A stretch of DNA of 64,000 nt from Rhizobium herbae. GTDB taxonomy: Bacteria > Pseudomonadota > Alphaproteobacteria > Rhizobiales > Rhizobiaceae. The notes under the pieces were generated by a model that did not search any database, was not told the DNA's origin, and saw only the letters and a program-made list of their open reading frames with translations. Below are positions 45,599 through 53,814 of this stretch, in pieces. The stretch's first letter is position 1. Every line of letters begins with the position of its first letter. Both the position numbers and the translations under genes were made by a program. Location: positions 169,564-233,563 of the forward strand of contig NZ_JAGGJV010000012.1 in the NCBI RefSeq assembly GCF_017873135.1, read 5' to 3'.

Positions 45599-46579
45599 AT
45601 GATCCGCACCCTCTTGGCGACGACCGCACTTGCCGCGTTCCTGGCCTCCGGCGCCCTGACCTCCAGTGCATGGGCGCAGGATGCGGCTACGAAGGCCGAT
45701 CCGGCCAAGCCCGCAAGCACCAGCTCCGATGCCTCCAGGCAAGGCCCGGCCGGCTATTTTTCGGCGGCGCCCGAGCAAATTCTGGCGACTTCGGTCCTTG
45801 GCAAAACCGTCTATACCGGGGTCGATGAACAAGGCGAAGCGATCGGCGACGTCAACGACGTCGTCATCAACGCCGATGGCGGTGCCGAGGCGCTTGTGAT
45901 CGGTGTCGGCGGTTTCCTTGGCATCGGCGAGAAGGACGTGGCTGTCAACTTCGACCGTGTTTCATGGTCGGACAGGGACGGCCAACGTATCATCGTCATT
46001 TCTGCCACCAAGGAGGAACTCCAGGCAGCCCCGGAATTCAAGCGTACGGCCATCATGGACGGCGTTGCGGCAAAAATGCCCGAAGATGACAATGCTTCGA
46101 CGCCCTCAGCCGCGCCGGTTATAACCGACGAGGCCGCGGAAGCGACGTCGCCGGCCACCGGAACGACGCCTGAGATGACCGATCCGGATCTCAAGCCGCC
46201 GGTGGACACCGGCACGACGGCCGCAACACCGTCCGATGAGATGAAACTGGTCGATCCGGCGCTGATCAGCGCCGACAAGCTCATCGGCACCGATGTCAAG
46301 GTTGCCGACGATACCAAGGTCGGCGAGATCGGCGACGTCATTCTGAGCAAGGACGGCAAGGTCGAGGCCTACGTCATCGATGTCGGCGGTTTCCTCGGTA
46401 TCGGGCAGAAGCCGGTGGCCATGAGTGCCGAGAGCGTTCAGGTGATGGCCGATGCCGGCGGCGCAATGACCATCTACTCGCCGTTCACCAAGGCGCAGCT
46501 GGAAAGCCAGGCGGCTTATGACGAGGAGGCCTACAAGGTCAATCCGCGCGGCATCATTCTCGAAGCGCCGGCAAACTAA
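45599..46579 (+). CDS. Exported protein with two PRC-barrel domains
   Basis: 326 residues with a signal peptide (MIRTLLATTALAAFLASGAL, cleavage near AWAQD). Two PRC-barrel domains, about 70-135 (GKTVYTGVDEQGEAIGDVND; VGGFLGIGEKDVAVNF) and 235-300 (TKVGEIGDVILSKDGKVEAY; VGGFLGIGQKPVAM), are joined by an acidic Pro/Thr linker. The duplicated FLGIG block shows internal repeat origin. Probably a periplasmic or surface stress protein. GAAGGAG is 6 bases from the ATG; an exact EcfG promoter lies upstream. Confidence 0.88.
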   Translation: MIRTLLATTALAAFLASGALTSSAWAQDAATKADPAKPASTSSDASRQGPAGYFSAAPEQILATSVLGKTVYTGVDEQGEAIGDVNDVVINADGGAEALVIGVGGFLGIGEKDVAVNFDRVSWSDRDGQRIIVISATKEELQAAPEFKRTAIMDGVAAKMPEDDNASTPSAAPVITDEAAEATSPATGTTPEMTDPDLKPPVDTGTTAATPSDEMKLVDPALISADKLIGTDVKVADDTKVGEIGDVILSKDGKVEAYVIDVGGFLGIGQKPVAMSAESVQVMADAGGAMTIYSPFTKAQLESQAAYDEEAYKVNPRGIILEAPAN

Positions 46580-46593
46580 CGCGGCTTCTAGAA

Positions 46594-46625
46594 AAAACCG
46601 GCGTCAAAATGGCGCCGGTTTTTTG
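46594..46625 (+). terminator. Rho-independent terminator of the PRC-barrel gene
   Basis: AAAACCGGCG (46594-46603) pairs with CGCCGGTTTT (46613-46622), then further T residues. Confidence 0.9.
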
Positions 46626-46713
46626 TTGTCCTTATACCGTCCGCCGGCTCCTGAGCGGGCACAAAAAAAGCGGCGCAATGCCGCTGTCTTTTGTTCGATT
46701 TGGATCTCTATTT

Positions 46714-46923
46714 TCAACTATGGTCTCGGCCACTGCACGGTTTTTCCGCAGCATCGAGTTGAGACAGAAGGTCGGAAAATTTTCCGTCCGGCGCAGGCAT
46801 GTCGTCGGTAAAGTACAGATCGCGCAAAGTCCTGCCGACATGCAGATTTTTCTCACGCATATGTTTCGGTTGACGAGCCGCAGCCGCGGCAGATTTCCAG
46901 ATATTCGTTGTCGACACGGTCAT
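46714..46923 (-). CDS. Second NepR-like anti-sigma factor
   Basis: 69 residues: MTVSTTNIWKSAAAAARQPK, then the core VGRTLRDLYFTDDMPAPDGK and FSDLLSQLDAAEK, which follows the NepR pattern of a helix IGxxLRxxY, an EPxP-like turn and a helix FLxLLxxLDxAE. The EPIP turn is changed to DMPAPDGK. Length matches NepR. An exact EcfG promoter with 17-base spacing points into it at 46956-46981. It probably acts as an accessory brake on a sigma factor. ATG 46938 is an alternative start. Confidence 0.75.
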   Translation of the reverse strand: MTVSTTNIWKSAAAAARQPKHMREKNLHVGRTLRDLYFTDDMPAPDGKFSDLLSQLDAAEKPCSGRDHS

Positions 46924-46955
46924 TTTACTCTCTCGCATGATGTATATGCCCTGAC

Positions 46956-46981
46956 AACGGTCTCCGCATCGGTAATGTTCC
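46956..46981 (-). promoter_or_regulatory. EcfG-type promoter (17-base spacer) for the second NepR-like gene
   Basis: Minus strand GGAAC (46981-46977), 17-base spacer, CGTT (46959-46956), 33 bases from the start codon. Confidence 0.7.
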
Positions 46982-47081
46982 GCGAAATGCACGGTCAATC
47001 TGTGTCAAATCGAGGCAATCTCCCGGCCATGGTTAATGAATGATTTCGCGCGGGATATGGCGTCCTATGGTGCCCTTCTCC

Positions 47082-47106
47082 GGAACAAAGTTTCTCTTTC
47101 GGCGTT
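47082..47106 (+). promoter_or_regulatory. EcfG-type promoter (exact) for the DUF1328 gene
   Basis: GGAAC at 47082-47086, 16-base spacer, CGTT at 47103-47106, 36 bases before the start codon. Confidence 0.78.
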
Positions 47107-47141
47107 TATTCAGCGAAGGATTAAACTAAGGAGAATTTCCG

Positions 47142-47306
47142 ATGCTTTACTACGCTCTCGTCTTCCTCGTTGTTGCCATCATCGCGGGTGTTCTAGGTTT
47201 TGGCGGTATTGCCGGCGCTTCCGCGGGTATCGCGCAGATCCTGTTCTTCCTGTTCCTGGCATTCCTGGTCATCTCGCTGGTGGCCGGCCTGATGCGCAGA
47301 ACCTGA
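47142..47306 (+). CDS. DUF1328 (UPF0391) small membrane protein
   Basis: 54 residues, too short for most ORF lists: [20 protein letters not shown], a [12 protein letters not shown] turn and a second hydrophobic run [20 protein letters not shown]. This is the DUF1328/YtjA pattern. AAGGAG precedes the ATG and an exact EcfG promoter is just upstream. Function unknown; often stress-induced. Confidence 0.9.
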   Translation: MLYYALVFLVVAIIAGVLGFGGIAGASAGIAQILFFLFLAFLVISLVAGLMRRT

Positions 47307-47337
47307 TCCCCTCCAAGGTGATGAATGATGAATAAAG

Positions 47338-47372
47338 AAGGGGAGCGGCGCGAAAGCATCGTTCCCTTTTTT
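47338..47372 (+). terminator. Probable terminator after the DUF1328 gene
   Basis: Imperfect stem AAGGGGAGCG / CGTTCCCTT with a loop of about 12 bases, followed by TTTTTT. Confidence 0.5.
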
Positions 47373-47488
47373 GCGTCTGCTCTGCTGCCGAGTTCGACAT
47401 AACCCGCTTCCGCCTTGCCGAAGGCAATGGGCTTCGGTATTCATGACCGGAGTATCTCGCAACTGCACAATCCGGAGCCGCGCGAAGC

Positions 47489-47989
47489 ATGAAGTCGCTG
47501 GAACTCATTGTCGAAAGGATCATCCTGTCGAGCCGCTGGCTCCTGGTGGTCTTCTATCTGGGACTCGTCGCAGCGCTTGCCCTCTATGCGGTTTCCTTCG
47601 CCTACAAGTTCTACAAGATCGCCATCATGGTCTTCACCTATGACGAGGCTGACATGATCCTCGCGATGCTCGGCCTGATCGATGCGGCGCTCGTCGCCAG
47701 CCTCATCGTCATGGTGATGATCTCCGGATATGAAAACTTTGTCAGCCGTTTCGATGAGGCAGATGCCGAGGTGTCGTTCCTCGGCAAGCTCGATTCCGGC
47801 AGCCTGAAGATCAAGGTGGCCTCGTCGATCGTGGCGATCTCGTCGATCCACCTGCTGCAGATTTTCCTGAATACGCAGCAGTATACCAGCGAGCAGCTGA
47901 TGTGGGCGACGATCATGCATATTGCGTTTGTGGTCTCCGCGCTGATGCTCGGGTTCCTCGAGCAGATCATGAACAGACTGAAGAAATAA
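47489..47989 (+). CDS. UPF0114/YqhA family membrane protein (TIGR00645)
   Basis: 166 residues with four hydrophobic segments: RWLLVVFYLGLVAALALYAV, ILAMLGLIDAALVASLIVMV, KVASSIVAISSIHLLQIFL and a last one near 135-155. The motif GYENFVSRF is typical of the family. Function unknown. It lies 26 bases upstream of the FAD oxidoreductase and may be co-transcribed with it. Confidence 0.88.
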   Translation: MKSLELIVERIILSSRWLLVVFYLGLVAALALYAVSFAYKFYKIAIMVFTYDEADMILAMLGLIDAALVASLIVMVMISGYENFVSRFDEADAEVSFLGKLDSGSLKIKVASSIVAISSIHLLQIFLNTQQYTSEQLMWATIMHIAFVVSALMLGFLEQIMNRLKK

Positions 47990-48015
47990 GCAGAGAGAAC
48001 AATGGGGAACAGGGC

Positions 48016-49269
48016 ATGAAGACAGACGTCGTTGTTTTGGGGGCGGGCATCGTCGGCCTGTCGACGGCTATCCATCTCGCGCGGCGGGGCAAGTCGGTGG
48101 TGCTTCTCGATCGCCGTGGCGCCGGCGAGGAAACTTCCTATGGCAATGCCGGCCTGATCCAGCGCGAAGGCGTGTTTCCCTATGGCTTCCCGCATGATTT
48201 CGGTGCGCTGTTCCGCTATGCGCTGAACAACACGATCGACGCGCACTACCATTTCCGGGCGCTGCCCGGCCTCGTGCCGTTCCTCATCCGCTACTGGTGG
48301 AACTCCGGCTTCACCCAGCACCAGAACATTGCCTCGATGTATGCGCCGCTGATCGAGAATTCGATCGCCGAACACAGCGACCTGATCGATGCGTCGGGAG
48401 CCGGCGATCTGATCCGAAAGGACGGCTGGATGAAGGTGTTTCGTACGGAGGCGGCGCGCGACGCCGCCTACAAGGACGCGGAAAAGCTTTCGTCGACGTT
48501 TGGCGTCAATCATCAGAAACTGTCCAGCAGCGAGTTGAAGACGATGGAGCCGTCGATCAGGGCGGATCTCACCGGCGGCCTGCGCTGGACCGATCCCTGG
48601 TCGATCCGCGATCCGCACAGCCTCAACAAGGCCTACCTCAGCTATTTCCAGTCGCTCGGCGGACGCCTCGTCTCCGGCGACGCGGCAACGCTGGAGCATA
48701 TTCTCGAAGGCCCAGGCTGGCGCGTCGCAACGCCCGAAGGCCCGCTCGAGGCCAAGGAAGTCGTCGTTGCGCTCGGTCCATGGGCCGATACGGTGACCAG
48801 GAAGCTCGGCTACCGTTTTCCGCTCGCCGTCAAGCGCGGCTACCACATGCATTATGGCATGGAGGAGGGCGCCCAGCTCAACAACTGGGTCCTTGACGCC
48901 GAGAAGGGCTATTTCCTCGCCCCGATGCTGCGCGGTATCCGATTGACCACTGGCGCCGAGTTCGCCAACCGGGATGCACCCAAAACGCCGGTGCAGTTGA
49001 CCCGCGCCGAGCGCGTTGCCCGCGAGTTCTTTCCGCTGGCTGAGCGCCGCGACGAGGAGCCGTGGATGGGCGCGCGCCCCTGCACGCCGGACATGATGCC
49101 GATCATCGGCAAGGCGCCGCGCCACGAAGGCCTCTGGTTCGCCTTCGGCCACGCCCATCACGGCATGACGCTTGGCCCCGTTACCGGTCGCGCGCTCGCC
49201 GAAAAGATGACCGGGGAGAAAACGGTGATCGATATCAAGCCGTTCAGACCCGATCGGTTTCTGGCCTGA
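48016..49269 (+). CDS. D-amino acid dehydrogenase-like FAD oxidoreductase
   Basis: 417-residue DadA-type flavoenzyme: FAD motif VVVLGAGIVGLSTAIHLARR at 5-24, ERRGAGEETSYGNAG-like segment (DRRGAGEETSYGNAG), C-terminal GARPCTPDMMPIIGKAP and FAFGHAHHGMTLGPVTGRAL. It would oxidise D-amino acids or related amines and pass electrons to the respiratory chain. ATG 48016 chosen because the upstream open frame is inside the UPF0114 gene. Confidence 0.87.
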   Translation: MKTDVVVLGAGIVGLSTAIHLARRGKSVVLLDRRGAGEETSYGNAGLIQREGVFPYGFPHDFGALFRYALNNTIDAHYHFRALPGLVPFLIRYWWNSGFTQHQNIASMYAPLIENSIAEHSDLIDASGAGDLIRKDGWMKVFRTEAARDAAYKDAEKLSSTFGVNHQKLSSSELKTMEPSIRADLTGGLRWTDPWSIRDPHSLNKAYLSYFQSLGGRLVSGDAATLEHILEGPGWRVATPEGPLEAKEVVVALGPWADTVTRKLGYRFPLAVKRGYHMHYGMEEGAQLNNWVLDAEKGYFLAPMLRGIRLTTGAEFANRDAPKTPVQLTRAERVAREFFPLAERRDEEPWMGARPCTPDMMPIIGKAPRHEGLWFAFGHAHHGMTLGPVTGRALAEKMTGEKTVIDIKPFRPDRFLA

Positions 49270-49351
49270 TCAAGGGGGGGCGGTGAGGCGAGGACAAACT
49301 CTCTCGCCCCCGTCGCCCTGCATGAATTCCCGTTATTTTTTTCCGCAGGCC

Positions 49352-49376
49352 GGAACAAACGTCAAATTCACCCGTT
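49352..49376 (+). promoter_or_regulatory. EcfG-type promoter (exact)
   Basis: GGAAC at 49352-49356, 16-base spacer, CGTT at 49373-49376, 95 bases before the small gene at 49471. Confidence 0.72.
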
Positions 49377-49470
49377 AAGAGGGTTGGCTGAAGGCGAGGG
49401 CTCGGTCTGTTGCGCCATGCGCAGCGAATGGAAATGACTGCCGTGGCAAGCGGCAGCGGGAGCGTATTTC

Positions 49471-49764
49471 ATGCAGAAACAGGTGATAGAGTTCAACGGC
49501 GAAGCCGTGGGCGCAGTCGTGCCCGATGGCGACGGTTTTCGCTTCATCGCCGTCAAGTATGGCGTCTGGAGCCTGGACGGCCGTCTGTTTTCTCGTCCGG
49601 TGGAAGCAAAACGAGCAGTAACGGCGCTTCTGTCGAAGCCGCCCGGGCGTTCGATGCCGGCGGCCAGCTTCTGGGTGCCCGGCGAGGGGGATCCTTCCAT
49701 CAGCCAGTTCGGCTGGAATGCAGTTTCCGCTGTCCCTCTGCCTCGTGAAGAAACCCGCGCCTAA
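49471..49764 (+). CDS. Small hypothetical protein, probable stress gene
   Basis: 97 residues with an N-terminal beta-rich half (VIEFNGEAVGAVVPDGDGFR; FIAVKYGVWSLDGRLF). No family was recognised and no signal or membrane segment is seen. The start ATG at 49471 is preceded by AGCGGGAGCG. An exact EcfG promoter upstream is the main support that this is a real gene. Confidence 0.65.
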   Translation: MQKQVIEFNGEAVGAVVPDGDGFRFIAVKYGVWSLDGRLFSRPVEAKRAVTALLSKPPGRSMPAASFWVPGEGDPSISQFGWNAVSAVPLPREETRA

Positions 49765-49781
49765 GCGGTGTCCTATGCCGA

Positions 49782-50204
49782 TCAGGGATCGACATAACCT
49801 GATGCGCGGATGTCGAGCATATGGGCGGACGGATCGGTCTTGAACAGGAGGGCGCCGGTGGTACTCGATTGCGCCGGGACGTAGTCGAAGGTCACCTCGT
49901 GTGTCTCGATCACCCTGTCGCCATCCTTCAGGTCACCCGTGACCGGGACAGCGGCCGCGGTTCGCGTTCCGCTATTCTCGATGACGAATGAAACCGCGTA
50001 GCCGCCACCGGGGTTGGCTTGCTGGCGAATGATCCGAACGGCGAGATCCGGCGCTCTGTCGGAACCGATCACGGCATTGGAGGCGATCCAGGCAATCATC
50101 GCCGCAACCAGCGCGGTGCAAAGTCCCCCGGTGAGCCATTCGATCCAGTGTGCGCCGCGGCTGACCGTCCGGCCGTTGCGCCTGTCTGGTTTTGCCTCAG
50201 CCAT
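49782..50204 (-). CDS. TIGR02588 family membrane-anchored protein
   Basis: 140 residues: a basic N-terminus, one membrane helix (IEWLTGGLCTALVAAMIAWI) and a beta-rich domain (AVSFVIENSGTRTAAAVPVT). It matches my memory of TIGR02588, a family found next to TIGR02587, which is its neighbour here 9 bases upstream. Function unknown. Confidence 0.78.
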   Translation of the reverse strand: MAEAKPDRRNGRTVSRGAHWIEWLTGGLCTALVAAMIAWIASNAVIGSDRAPDLAVRIIRQQANPGGGYAVSFVIENSGTRTAAAVPVTGDLKDGDRVIETHEVTFDYVPAQSSTTGALLFKTDPSAHMLDIRASGYVDP

Positions 50205-50213
50205 CGTGTTTCC

Positions 50214-51086
50214 TCACAGGATCAGCCGCGCGGCGGCGGCGCCGATCGCGCCGGGAAAGGCAAGAACGATCATTGCCGTCATTGCCGGGGTGAACGATCC
50301 ATCGTCCAGCCGCCCGAAACTCCACAGCGAATACAGGCTGATGACCAGGGCGATCACATATCCGGGCAGGGTGAAGCGGATGAGCGCGTGCCACCATGGC
50401 GTATCGCTCGATAATTCGTGGCCGCCCCTGAAGGAGACGGCATAGACGAAGGCGTGCATGAGGGCGATGGAAAGCAGGATCGTTGCAAGAGCGTGCCAGG
50501 GTGTCATCTTGTAGGAAATCAGGATCATCTCTTCCGTTGGCGCCATGTTGAGATTGAGGAACAGGGCGCCCACCGCCATCATGAACAGCTCGCTGCCATA
50601 GCCCGGTTGCGGATCGTCATCGGCATCGTCCTTGCCGCCGCCCAACTGGCTCCGCCCCAGCAAGGCGCCGATGCTGGCGGGAACCGCCTGGACTGCGATC
50701 TTGCCGATAATCTCCTGCGCCGGCATGTTGCCCATCAGCAGCTTGAACAGCGTCAGCATGACGGCACTTGTGACAATGCCGAGGCCATAGGCGATCATCG
50801 CGTCGCGAGCCCCCTCCCTCCAGGAGAACGTTTCTTCGAAACCGATGCGATGGGAAATGCCGATCAGCAGGGGAATGGCAACCAGAAGCAGGAGAACCAG
50901 GCGCCACCGGTCCATGGTGAAGCCAAGCTCCCACATTTCCATGGTCATCTGCATCGGCAGTGCAAACAGCAGGGCGCCGCCGACACCGCGGCCGATGCCG
51001 ACCAGAAATTTGGCTGGCGTCACTGCATCTGCGGATTTGCCAGACCCGTCTCTATTGCCGGTCGCGCTGGTGCCTAATGTTTTCAC
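50214..51086 (-). CDS. TIGR02587/DUF2391 family integral membrane protein
   Basis: 290 residues with about seven hydrophobic segments (GVGGALLFALPMQMTMEMWE; RLVLLLLVAIPLLIGIS; ELFMMAVGALFLNLNMAPTE). Start is GTG 51086 with GAGGGG 5 bases upstream. It forms a two-gene unit with the TIGR02588 protein; both are of unknown function and sit among stress genes. Confidence 0.8.
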   Translation of the reverse strand: MKTLGTSATGNRDGSGKSADAVTPAKFLVGIGRGVGGALLFALPMQMTMEMWELGFTMDRWRLVLLLLVAIPLLIGISHRIGFEETFSWREGARDAMIAYGLGIVTSAVMLTLFKLLMGNMPAQEIIGKIAVQAVPASIGALLGRSQLGGGKDDADDDPQPGYGSELFMMAVGALFLNLNMAPTEEMILISYKMTPWHALATILLSIALMHAFVYAVSFRGGHELSSDTPWWHALIRFTLPGYVIALVISLYSLWSFGRLDDGSFTPAMTAMIVLAFPGAIGAAAARLIL

Positions 51087-51158
51087 GAAAGCCCCTCAGC
51101 CGTTCGGAAGTCGAATGCGGGTTTTTTGTAAGGCCAAGACGAATTGAACCGGATTGGA

Positions 51159-51653
51159 TCAATCGTCCCAATCCGTCGGTATGCCGCCATCCACACCGCT
51201 TGTCGCGAGGTCGTTGCGAATGCTGACCACGCCGGGCATTGCATAAACCAGCGCCTCGATCTTGCGCCGTTCATGCGCGGTATCGACTGCGCCCTTCAGC
51301 CAGACATTGCCTCGCCGGGCCTTGATGTCGATACCCGAAGTTTCGATGTCGCTGTCTTCAAGCGCATTGGCAACCGTGTCTTCAAGCGCGTCGTCGTCGA
51401 CGTCCGCCTCGGTGTCGTCGCCGAAAGGGTCCACGCCGCTTTTGCTCTCGATCGCGGTATCGCTGCTGCGCTGGAATCCGGGATTTCCCGCCTCGTCGAA
51501 ATTTCCCTCGCCCTGTCCGTAGGAGCCGTTGCCAACCTTTCTTTCCGATCCGGGAGTTCCGTCGGCATATGGCCAGCCTTCGTCGAGGTCGCGTTCCTCG
51601 TAGTCGCGGTAGTCTTCCTCGCGTCCGGTGGTTTTCGGTGTCTTGTCGATCAT
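51159..51653 (-). CDS. BON-domain protein
   Basis: 164 residues. The first about 90 are acidic and low-complexity (EEDYRDYEERDLDEGWPYAD). A single BON domain covers about 95-160 (DTVANALEDSDIETSGIDIK; GNVWLKGAVDTAHERRKIEA). There is no signal peptide. BON domains bind phospholipid or respond to osmotic stress. ATG 51653 has GAGGA 7 bases upstream; a frame to 51794 is rejected. A one-mismatch EcfG promoter lies upstream. Confidence 0.83.
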   Translation of the reverse strand: MIDKTPKTTGREEDYRDYEERDLDEGWPYADGTPGSERKVGNGSYGQGEGNFDEAGNPGFQRSSDTAIESKSGVDPFGDDTEADVDDDALEDTVANALEDSDIETSGIDIKARRGNVWLKGAVDTAHERRKIEALVYAMPGVVSIRNDLATSGVDGGIPTDWDD

Positions 51654-51687
51654 CGTTACGTCCTCATTCTGATGGGATCGAGAGGGA

Positions 51688-51712
51688 AACGGATGGCGGC
51701 GCATTTGGTTCA
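51688..51712 (-). promoter_or_regulatory. Near-match EcfG promoter for the BON gene
   Basis: Minus strand TGAAC (51712-51708), 16-base spacer, CGTT (51691-51688); one mismatch in the -35. Confidence 0.45.
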
Positions 51713-51815
51713 TTTGGCGGAGTGACCTCGGAGCAATCCTGCGGTCGACGACGCGGATAAAAAAATGGCGGAGCCGCTGAAGCGGTTCCGCCATGTGTCA
51801 TCGATCGGGCGCAGA

Positions 51816-52283
51816 TTAGTTCTGCGGAGCAGTGCCGGTAGCAGGGGTCTGCGTGTCGGTACCGGTCGCCGGGGTCTGCGTATCCGGGGTCGCAGGCGTT
51901 GCGTTCGGCGTTGTCGTGGTATCCGGAGTTGCAGTGCCCGGCGTCGCGCTGTTGTCGACTGGCGGGGTGGCGTTGTCAGCCGGCGGCGTGGTCGACTGCT
52001 CTGTCGTCGCAGGTGGGGTTACCGCGTCATTGGTCTGATCGGTCGACAGTTCCGCCGGCAGCCAGACAAGCAATGCCAGAACCAGACCTGCAAGCAGGAT
52101 GATCAGGACCGGCCAGCGGGAGCGGGTCGAACGGGGTTCGATCTCTTCCGGCTGACGCTGGTTTGCCAACGGATCGTTCACCGGCGTTCCTGTCACCGGA
52201 TCGATACGCGGGCCTGCCTGTTCGGCTGGCCATGCTGCAGGATTCACGTTGCGGTTTTCACTGGGGTCAAAACGTTGATTCAT
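51816..52283 (-). CDS. Single-pass membrane protein with Thr/Pro-rich tail
   Basis: 155 residues: a hydrophilic N-terminus, one membrane helix (WPVLIILLAGLVLALLVWLP) near 57-76 and a Thr/Pro/Ala-rich tail ending in two copies of DTQTPATGT, encoded by a 27-base tandem repeat. No family was recognised. ATG 52283 has AAGGA 10 bases upstream. An exact EcfG promoter is upstream. Probably an envelope stress protein. Confidence 0.75.
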   Translation of the reverse strand: MNQRFDPSENRNVNPAAWPAEQAGPRIDPVTGTPVNDPLANQRQPEEIEPRSTRSRWPVLIILLAGLVLALLVWLPAELSTDQTNDAVTPPATTEQSTTPPADNATPPVDNSATPGTATPDTTTTPNATPATPDTQTPATGTDTQTPATGTAPQN

Positions 52284-52347
52284 GGCGGTCATATCCTTTC
52301 GAGAAATGGTGCCTGTGCCAGCAAACGTTGAAGGCAACTGCCCACTA

Positions 52348-52372
52348 AACGTCGCGGCAGGGCGAATGTTCC
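52348..52372 (-). promoter_or_regulatory. EcfG-type promoter (exact)
   Basis: Minus strand GGAAC (52372-52368), 16-base spacer, CGTT (52351-52348), 64 bases from the start at 52283. Confidence 0.75.
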
Positions 52373-52462
52373 TCGAAAAGACGGTCCAGGCATGGAAAGT
52401 AGCCGGACAGCCACTTTTTTGATCAAAATTGCGCGGGAATCACTGTTACGATTGCGATGCGA

Positions 52463-52696
52463 TCAAGCCGACGGCAGTTCGGCGATATCCCCGAATTGGA
52501 CCAGCAGGCGCGGGCTGGTCATGTCGCCGGTTTCCTCATCGACCTCAACGGCATAAGCCGCGACGCCGGCAAAGCGGCCGGCCATGGCGGCGGCGATCTT
52601 CTCGGCGCTGGCTGCGTTGGATGCCTGGCGCATCTCGCCCGGCGCCATTCCGCCACGGACCTTGCGATAGGGAAGAACGATGAATTTCTCGGCCAT
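52463..52696 (-). CDS. Small conserved-looking hypothetical protein
   Basis: 77 residues: MAEKFIVLPYRKVRGGMAPG, then a helical stretch SAEKIAAAMAGRFAGVAAYA and a beta-like end VDEETGDMTSPRLLVQFG. No signal or membrane segment. AAAGG precedes the ATG. No family was named. It may belong to the stress block, but no EcfG promoter was found. Confidence 0.65.
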   Translation of the reverse strand: MAEKFIVLPYRKVRGGMAPGEMRQASNAASAEKIAAAMAGRFAGVAAYAVEVDEETGDMTSPRLLVQFGDIAELPSA

Positions 52697-53309
52697 GAAT
52701 GGCCCCTTTCAAGAATGTTGGCGCCGGCAAAGCCGATCATATCGCAGCGACCTGTAGCATTGATTGCCGTGGACTGTACCCACAATCCGCATTCATCGGC
52801 CTGCAAACCGCGGGGTTTCGTCAATCCGGATTGACCGTTTGTGTTCGCGTGGAAAATGACGTTCCAGTCGCTCTGGCGGCCGGGGGCACATCGATAGGGT
52901 CCGGCGAAAATTCGCCCTGGCGCGATCGGCCATCATCTCATTGCCGCTTTCCAGGTGGCGGCAGAACCGCTCGGCATCAAGGAGTGGCGTCGCAAATCGG
53001 AGGGTGGCTTGAGAAATGGACGGCCACGTTCTTTCGTGGCAGCGAGAGAGACGTCAATCTGCCCGCCCGGCCCTATTCTAAATCTAATAGCAGCCGCGTC
53101 CCGTCCTTGCGGACGACAGGCCTTTCGCAGATTTTTCAGCCAATTGATACCACGATTTTGCGCGCGGATGCCGCGCTTCGACCTGCGAAAGCATCCATCC
53201 CGACGAATTTCCCGAGGGCGATTTGTCTTCCTCCGCCCGCAACGGCAATTGCAATGCCGGCGCTGCCGGTTGTAAATATTCCGCCGGCTCGATTGGGAGG
53301 AGACGCAGC
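52697..53309. other. 613-base stretch without a supported gene
   Basis: Open frames exist on both strands, but none has a family motif, a good RBS or plausible composition. No terminator or exact EcfG promoter was seen. A degenerate gene cannot be excluded. Confidence 0.45.
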
Positions 53310-53702
53310 ATGGACAGATTCACGGGCGGTTGCCTGTGCGGCAACGTCCGAATTGTCGCAACGGGGCGGCCGTATAGGGTCGGCCTTTGTCATTGTCTCG
53401 ACTGCCGCAAGCATCATGGCGCCCTTTTTCACGCTTCCGCGATATTCCCTCAGGATGCGGTGACGATCGACGGCGAGACGCGCGACTACGCCGGGCGGTT
53501 TTTTTGTCCCCGCTGCGGCTCGTCCGTTTTCGCACGCACCGCGGACGAAATCGAGGTGAACCTGGGATCCCTGGATGCGCCCGACCAGCTGATGCCGACC
53601 TACGAACTCTGGACCATCCGTCGCGAGTCCTGGTTGCCGCCGTTTCCACTCACCAGACGTTACGACCGCGATCGTGACGCCACGGACCGGTTTGAGGAGT
53701 AG
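53310..53702 (+). CDS. GFA family (glutathione-dependent formaldehyde-activating-like) protein
   Basis: 130-residue Zn-binding protein: GGCLCGNVRI, CHCLDCRKHHGALF and FFCPRCGSSVFART provide the Cys ligands of the GFA/CENP-V fold. Despite the family name most members have unknown activity. RBS GGAGGAG is 6 bases before the ATG. Confidence 0.9.
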   Translation: MDRFTGGCLCGNVRIVATGRPYRVGLCHCLDCRKHHGALFHASAIFPQDAVTIDGETRDYAGRFFCPRCGSSVFARTADEIEVNLGSLDAPDQLMPTYELWTIRRESWLPPFPLTRRYDRDRDATDRFEE

Positions 53703-53718
53703 GTCGCACGCTTGCGAC

Positions 53719-53743
53719 GGAACAGATCTTCGGCTGCGGGGTT
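53719..53743 (+). promoter_or_regulatory. Near-match EcfG promoter before the host-attachment gene
   Basis: GGAAC at 53719-53723, 16-base spacer, GGTT at 53740-53743 (one mismatch), 72 bases before the start codon. Confidence 0.4.
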
Positions 53744-53814
53744 ACCGTTGCAACAGAAACAAGCATTGTCCCATCCCACGGGTGGAATACGCATTGCTAT
53801 GAAGGAGATCCAAC

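Noticed and set aside
52699..53463. 254-codon plus-strand frame
   Set aside because: No motif, odd composition, and it overlaps the well-supported GFA gene in another frame.
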